Origin: an uncultured delta proteobacterium
Lineage (GTDB): Bacteria; Myxococcota_A; Bradymonadia; REDH01
Reading direction: 5' to 3'
Length of the DNA stretch: 8,767 bases
Assembly: GCA_903873545.1 (NCBI GenBank)
Contig: CAIQPA010000258.1
Coordinates: 1 to 8,767 of the forward strand
This document shows positions 4,371-8,767 of the stretch, one piece after another. Position numbers and translations under genes: made by a program. The notes under the pieces were generated by a model. It was not told the DNA's origin. It saw only the letters and a program-made list of their open reading frames with translations, and ran no database searches. Positions within the stretch are counted from its first letter, which is position 1; each line of letters starts with the position of its first letter.

Positions 4371-7300
4371 TTCCAGGAGAGCAGCGCCATGGGGGTTCCG
4401 TCGACCACCTCGGCGCGGAAGCGGAGGGTGCGGCTGCGCTCGATCATGGCGAGGCAGGCGAGCGGCATGACCTCGTCGCCAAAGGCGGCGAGCCGGTCTG
4501 CAGAGGTCCCCTTCTCGCCGAGCGCGCGGGTGAGGAGCTTGACGAGGGGCCGGCCGGAGAGGGGGCCGGAGGGGCGCTCCTCCTTGGACTCGGCCTCGGG
4601 CGCGGCGCTCTCTTCGGTCTCCGTGTTGGCGGATTCGTCGCCCTCGGGGAGTTCGCCGGCCTGAGCCTCGACGGCTTCGGCAGCGGGCTCTTCGCCTGTG
4701 ACGAGCGTGGGTGCCGGCTTGGGCTTGCTGGCCCGGAGCAGCGGCATGCAGATGGCGTTGCGGCGGAGCTCCATCTTGGGCTGCAGCTCGTGCTTCTGTT
4801 GCACAGCGACGAGCAGCGAGATCCAGACGGCGAGGTCGGTGCGGTCGAGCTCCACCCACTCCTGCTCGAGGTAGTCGGTGGTGAGGAGATGGTGGGGGTC
4901 TGCGAGCCGCATGCCGGCCGTTGCGGCGGTGGACTCGATGACGGGGATGATCTCGCGGCGGAGGTCGAAGCTACCGGGCGCAAAGTCGCGCACGCGGCGG
5001 AGCATCGGCAGGGTGGCCCAGACGATGGTCGGGTCGACCTCGCGGAGGAGCGAGAGGGCGAGCGCGACGCCCTTGGCGAGCTCCTTGCGGGCGCTCTTGC
5101 GGGTGCTGCGGGCCAGCTTCTCGTCGACGGTGACGGCCTCGTTGCGGCGACCGCGCGGGGCACGCTGTGCAGCAGCGGGAGCGGCTGCATCGGTGGTCTC
5201 TTCGGCGGGCGCATCGGGGGCCGATTCAGCCTTGTCGGCGCCGGCTTCTGCGGACTCGGCGGAGGCCTCGTCAGAGGATTCCTCGGCGGCTGCATCGGAG
5301 GCAAAGGATGGCTCGTCCGTGGAGGCTTCTGCGGCCTCTGCAGCGGTTGCTTCCGCGGAGGCGGCGCGCTCCTCTTCGACCTCTTCGGCCGTCTGATGGG
5401 CAACAGGCGCGTTCGCAAGCGCCCGCTCGAGCGCCTCCAGACGAGCGATGAGCGGAGCCACCTCGGCGGCCGGCTCTGCGGCATGCTGGAGGACGGCGGT
5501 GACCGCCTTCACGACGGCACGCTCAAGGGTTGCAAAGCTGCCGGCGCCGGTGATGGCCGAGGCCACCAGGCGGGTCCCGGCGCGCTTGCCTTGCGGGCCC
5601 TCGAAGTCGGCGTAGGGGAAGCTCTCGGAGGCCAGCGCAAAGGGCAGTGCGTCGAGTGCAGCGAGCAGCTCCGACTCGGCGTTTCCTGCCGTGAGTTGCT
5701 GCTCGAGGAGCGGGGCGATGGTCGCGGCCGTGCGCTCATCGGTGAGCCAGGCGAGGAAGCCGACGAAGTGGCGAGAGCCGTTGTCGAGCGACCAGCGGAG
5801 CGCCTGCGATGCGAAGCTCTCGACCGTCTTTCCGGAGGTTCCGAGCTGGGCGAGGCGCCAGCCGTCGAGTGCCTGCGCGAAGCCCTCGGGCAGGTAGCGG
5901 GCGGGGCGGTAGCGGGCGAAGGCCTGCTCGAGCGCGGCGCGGGGGGCGTCGAAGCGGTCGCCCATGCGGCCTTCGAGATCGCGGAGGGCGATGGCGGAGG
6001 TGCGGAGGGCGGCGCCGCCCTGTGCGGTGGCGAGTGCAGAGGTCCAGAGTGCGAGCGTGGCGTCGGCCTCGCCGAGCGCGTGGCGCTGCATGAAGCCGAC
6101 TGCGGCGGCGGGCTGGTTGCCCTCGAGGAGCAGGTTGAGCCGCTCCGATGCGGGCCACTGGGTGTGGGCCGCGATCTGGTTCATGACGAGGTCGCGCTGG
6201 GGCTCGGAGAGGCTCTTTGCGGCGAGCTCCAGGAGCATGATGACGGCGGCCTCGGGGGCGGCGATGCACTCGCCGCGGGAGCTGTCGAAGAAGCCTGCGA
6301 AGGCGGCGCCGCAGGACCAGTTCTGGTCGCCGGCGGGCTCAAGGAGCCAGCGGACGCTGACAGCATTCTTGGCCCGCTCGATGGCGCAGCGGACCCACTC
6401 AACGCGGGCGCGGGCAGCAGCCAGCGAGGTGGCGGGGGCGAGGGTGTGGCCGAGCTCGGCGAAGGCTTCGCTGCGGACCATCTGGCCTCGGGCGGGGCTG
6501 CGGCGGATGCTCTCGAGGAGGCGGGGGAGTTCGTCGACCGGCGTGCGGGCGATGAGCTGCGGGAGCCGTGCGGCGAGGGCGTCGCCATCGAGCTCGGCGA
6601 GGTTGATGACGAGGTCGTGGTAGCGCTCCGCGCCGGGCGTTCCGGCTGCTTCGGCGAGCAGGCCGTCGAGCGCGGTGGCGGTGGCGGTGCCCCAGACGGG
6701 CGAGCCCTTCACCTCGGTCTGCGCCTTGCGCGAGACCTGACGGGCGAGCGAGCCGACCTCGATGAGCTGCTTGACGGAGAGGTCGCCGGCGCTGGGTGCG
6801 AGCCGCTCGAGGAAGTCGAGGTAGCGGGCGCTGTCGCTGGGGTCGATGGAGCGGCAGAAGGCGCGCCAGTAGAGGAAGTGGCGGAGCAGCGGCGAGCTGC
6901 CGGCGAGCTCGGGTGCGCGGAGCGGGAGCCCGATGATGGGGTTGCCGGCGCCGGCGCGTGCGACGGCGTGGTCGACGACGGCGGAGGAGAAGGCGAGCGA
7001 CTCGCGCGAGATGGCCTTGGCGGCGACGGCGGCCTCGAGGCGCTGGCTGACGGCCGCATCGGAGGCCGCTGCATCACCGGTCGCGGTGAAGAGTTCGCCG
7101 AGCTGGCGCATCATGGGATGGTCGGCGTGGAGCAGCGCCTCGCAGAGGCTTGCAGCGGCCGGATGGGCACCGCCGGCGACGCGACCGTAGGCGCGGCAGA
7201 TGCCGATGGTGGGCATGTCGGTGATGAGGTTGGCCGCGAGGTGGCGCGCATCGGCGCGACGGTCGCGGAGCTCGGCGCCGCGGTAGCTCCAGGCAGTGAG

Positions 7301-8683
7301 GAGGTGCTCGTAGCGAGCCAGCCAGGTGCGGGCCGCGACGGGGAAGCCCTTGAGCCGGGGGATCATCACCTTGAAGGCGCGGAGATGGTCGAGCTTGGGA
7401 CGGGGGAGATCGCTGGCGACCTCGGCCGCCGCGAGGGCGCGGAAGACCCGCTCGAGATCGCTCTCTTCCTGCGGGAAAAAGCCGAGCTCGCGAAGCGCCC
7501 GCTTGAAGCCGGCGCGGGTGAAGGGGAGCTCGGGGAGCGGTGCGTCTGGGTGGCCGTAGAGCTCCTGGCGACGGGAGATGTCGCGGAGGTAGCGGGCCGC
7601 CGCAAAGAGGGTGAGCGCAGGCCACTGGCCCATGCGATCGGGGCGGGGTCCGAAGAGGCCGACGAGCCAGGTGACAAGCGTGCCGAGGTGGGGACCGCTC
7701 TTGAGCGGCGACTCGGCCCGGAGCAGCGGGTGGAGGGCGTCGAGGAGGGTGCGGGTTGCCGCGCTGGTGGCGGCCCGGTCGGCGGGCGGCGTGTGCAGCA
7801 GCGCGAAGAGGGCCTGCAGGAGCGGCGCGACCTCGGGGACGAGGTTCAGGACGGTGCCGGCGAGGTGGCTGCGCTCGGCATGGGTGGCATGCATGAGGCC
7901 GATGCCGGCGCGGTGCAGGCCGTGTCCGTTCTCAACGAGGGCGCGGCGGGCGAGCTGGTTGGGCGCGCTCTGATCGTCGGCGACCTTGGCGAGGTAGAGG
8001 AGGGTCTCGGTGATGGCGCTGGAGCCGTGCTCCTCTTCGGCAGCCTTGGAGCTGGCGACCATCATGCGGTCGTTGCCGGGCTGCAGCGTGGCCTTGAAGT
8101 GGATGCTGGTGACGGGGTCGAGGAAGGGGGCGAGGAGCCCCTGGTCGAGCTCGGCGGCGGTAGCTGCGATGCCGGCTGTCATGGGCAGCCAGGGCGGTCC
8201 CTCGGCGAGCGGCGACTTGACCAGGAAGGCGGCGTGGAGGCCGGGCTGGACGAAGTTGTCGGGGCCTGCGCGGAAGAAGGCGGCCGGGTCGTCCCAGAGG
8301 GCGTAGAGGGAGGCCTCGTTGAAGACGAGGTCGCGTCCGATGAGGTGGAGGCTGCCGGCGTGGCGCAGGTAGAGGCCGGGCCGGAAGAGGGCCACGTCGC
8401 GGTGGGGCTGCCAGCGGAGGGGGAAGTAGCCTCGGGTGACGGGCGCGACGAGACAGGCGCCGGGCCGGATGAGGAGGAACTCGAGGTCGGGCGGCGGCGG
8501 CTGGCGCTCTTCGCGCTGCGGGGGACGGCCGCCGTTGCGGTTGTCGCCGTTGCGGTTGTCGCCGTTGCGGTTGTCGCCGTTGCGGGGGCCACGCTGCTGG
8601 TTGCCCTGCTGCTGGCCGCCGGGGGCGCCCTGGCGGGGGGAGTTCGGGGCGGGGCGATCGGAGCGGTCGGTGGGCTTTGCCAT
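4358..8683 (-). CDS. Very large protein of unknown function with disordered N-terminus and acidic linkers
   Basis: This is a 1441-residue protein I do not recognise. There is no signal peptide and no membrane segment, so it is probably cytoplasmic. Residues 1-66 are disordered (Gln/Arg/Gly/Asn/Pro, with three NGDNR units). Residues about 67-160 look beta-rich (LEFLLIRPGACLVAPV, VALFRPGLYLRHAGSLHLIG). Residues about 170-1090 are almost wholly helical with Leu/Ala periodicity, which suggests an alpha-solenoid-like scaffold. Residues about 1095-1175 are a long Ala/Glu/Ser/Asp linker. A helical block follows (about 1176-1325), then a second acidic linker (about 1328-1380) and a short C-terminal domain ending SWKSGY. 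No nucleotide-binding or protease motif is evident. I prefer ATG 8683 (MAKPTDRSDR). A GTG at 8743 would add 20 residues, and neither has a good Shine-Dalgarno. The gene is convergent with the propeller-like lipoprotein. A scaffold or protein-interaction role is a guess from composition only. Confidence 0.88.
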   Translation of the reverse strand: MAKPTDRSDRPAPNSPRQGAPGGQQQGNQQRGPRNGDNRNGDNRNGDNRNGGRPPQREERQPPPPDLEFLLIRPGACLVAPVTRGYFPLRWQPHRDVALFRPGLYLRHAGSLHLIGRDLVFNEASLYALWDDPAAFFRAGPDNFVQPGLHAAFLVKSPLAEGPPWLPMTAGIAATAAELDQGLLAPFLDPVTSIHFKATLQPGNDRMMVASSKAAEEEHGSSAITETLLYLAKVADDQSAPNQLARRALVENGHGLHRAGIGLMHATHAERSHLAGTVLNLVPEVAPLLQALFALLHTPPADRAATSAATRTLLDALHPLLRAESPLKSGPHLGTLVTWLVGLFGPRPDRMGQWPALTLFAAARYLRDISRRQELYGHPDAPLPELPFTRAGFKRALRELGFFPQEESDLERVFRALAAAEVASDLPRPKLDHLRAFKVMIPRLKGFPVAARTWLARYEHLLTAWSYRGAELRDRRADARHLAANLITDMPTIGICRAYGRVAGGAHPAAASLCEALLHADHPMMRQLGELFTATGDAAASDAAVSQRLEAAVAAKAISRESLAFSSAVVDHAVARAGAGNPIIGLPLRAPELAGSSPLLRHFLYWRAFCRSIDPSDSARYLDFLERLAPSAGDLSVKQLIEVGSLARQVSRKAQTEVKGSPVWGTATATALDGLLAEAAGTPGAERYHDLVINLAELDGDALAARLPQLIARTPVDELPRLLESIRRSPARGQMVRSEAFAELGHTLAPATSLAAARARVEWVRCAIERAKNAVSVRWLLEPAGDQNWSCGAAFAGFFDSSRGECIAAPEAAVIMLLELAAKSLSEPQRDLVMNQIAAHTQWPASERLNLLLEGNQPAAAVGFMQRHALGEADATLALWTSALATAQGGAALRTSAIALRDLEGRMGDRFDAPRAALEQAFARYRPARYLPEGFAQALDGWRLAQLGTSGKTVESFASQALRWSLDNGSRHFVGFLAWLTDERTAATIAPLLEQQLTAGNAESELLAALDALPFALASESFPYADFEGPQGKRAGTRLVASAITGAGSFATLERAVVKAVTAVLQHAAEPAAEVAPLIARLEALERALANAPVAHQTAEEVEEERAASAEATAAEAAEASTDEPSFASDAAAEESSDEASAESAEAGADKAESAPDAPAEETTDAAAPAAAQRAPRGRRNEAVTVDEKLARSTRKSARKELAKGVALALSLLREVDPTIVWATLPMLRRVRDFAPGSFDLRREIIPVIESTAATAGMRLADPHHLLTTDYLEQEWVELDRTDLAVWISLLVAVQQKHELQPKMELRRNAICMPLLRASKPKPAPTLVTGEEPAAEAVEAQAGELPEGDESANTETEESAAPEAESKEERPSGPLSGRPLVKLLTRALGEKGTSADRLAAFGDEVMPLACLAMIERSRTLRFRAEVVDGTPMALLSWKSGY
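8531..8585 (-). repeat. 15-bp tandem repeat encoding NGDNR
   Basis: The unit GCCGTTGCGGTTGTC is repeated exactly three times (8531-8575), followed by two thirds of a fourth copy (8576-8585). In the minus-strand gene it encodes the NGDNR units at residues 35-49. The copies are identical at the DNA level, including third positions, which points to recent duplication by slippage. Copy-number change would not shift the frame. Confidence 0.9.
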
Positions 8684-8767
8684 GAGACTGCGTCTGCTGG
8701 TTCGGGTGTGTGCGCGCGGCACGGGAGCGGCGGTTGCTAGCACGAAGGGTGGGAGGTTGCGAGAGCG

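Noticed and set aside
4790..8740. A 1316-codon open frame on the plus strand, opposite the large minus-strand gene.
   Set aside because: It is codon-aligned with the minus-strand gene, so it stays open simply because TTA, CTA and TCA codons are rare in that GC-rich gene. Its product is monotonous Gly/Glu/Ala/Val-rich sequence without domain structure, while the minus-strand product looks like a normal protein and ends at the convergent repeat.
8684..8743. A 20-residue N-terminal extension of the large protein from GTG at 8743.
   Set aside because: The extension has no Shine-Dalgarno (the upstream bases are pyrimidine-rich) and no domain character. ATG 8683 gives a typical MAKPTDR start, although its own ribosome binding site is also weak, so the choice stays open.

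Overview
The window is a high-GC chromosomal segment with strong G/C preference at third codon positions in every gene. A MopE-type metal-binding lipoprotein, a lipoprotein with an HNDSGD / DWEDIA propeller-like signature and a very large lineage-specific protein together suggest a Myxococcota/deltaproteobacterial-type genome. This assignment is inference from gene style, not from a marker gene.

Layout, left to right. Positions 1-769 (minus strand, running off the left edge) encode the N-terminal 256 residues of a secreted lipoprotein that reaches a MopE-like Cys/Asp motif at the window edge. Positions 770-1141 carry no convincing gene. The AT-richer half (about 815-990) holds a possible promoter and several small inverted repeats, and 999-1121 holds a 26-bp tandem repeat plus a TTGACCC/GGGTCAA hairpin. 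Positions 1142-1342 are a relic of a short-chain dehydrogenase (type II 3-hydroxyacyl-CoA dehydrogenase-like): a piece of the Rossmann region is joined in frame to the C-terminus, and the catalytic middle is gone. A GC-rich inverted repeat separates it from a convergent minus-strand gene (1362-2261) for an Rpn-like PD-(D/E)XK protein, whose Shine-Dalgarno lies inside a hairpin. Divergently, prmC (2406-3281) and a propeller-like lipoprotein (3320-4348) form a probable two-gene transcription unit. They converge on a 1441-residue minus-strand gene of unknown function (4358-8683). A perfect 7-bp inverted repeat at 4351-4370 lies between them.

Only prmC has a firmly known role, methylating the GGQ glutamine of release factors RF1/RF2. 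The other genes do not form a recognisable pathway. I found no tRNA, rRNA, CRISPR array, intact insertion sequence or obvious defence operon. The best candidates for something undescribed are the 1441-residue protein and the repeat element next to the dehydrogenase relic.
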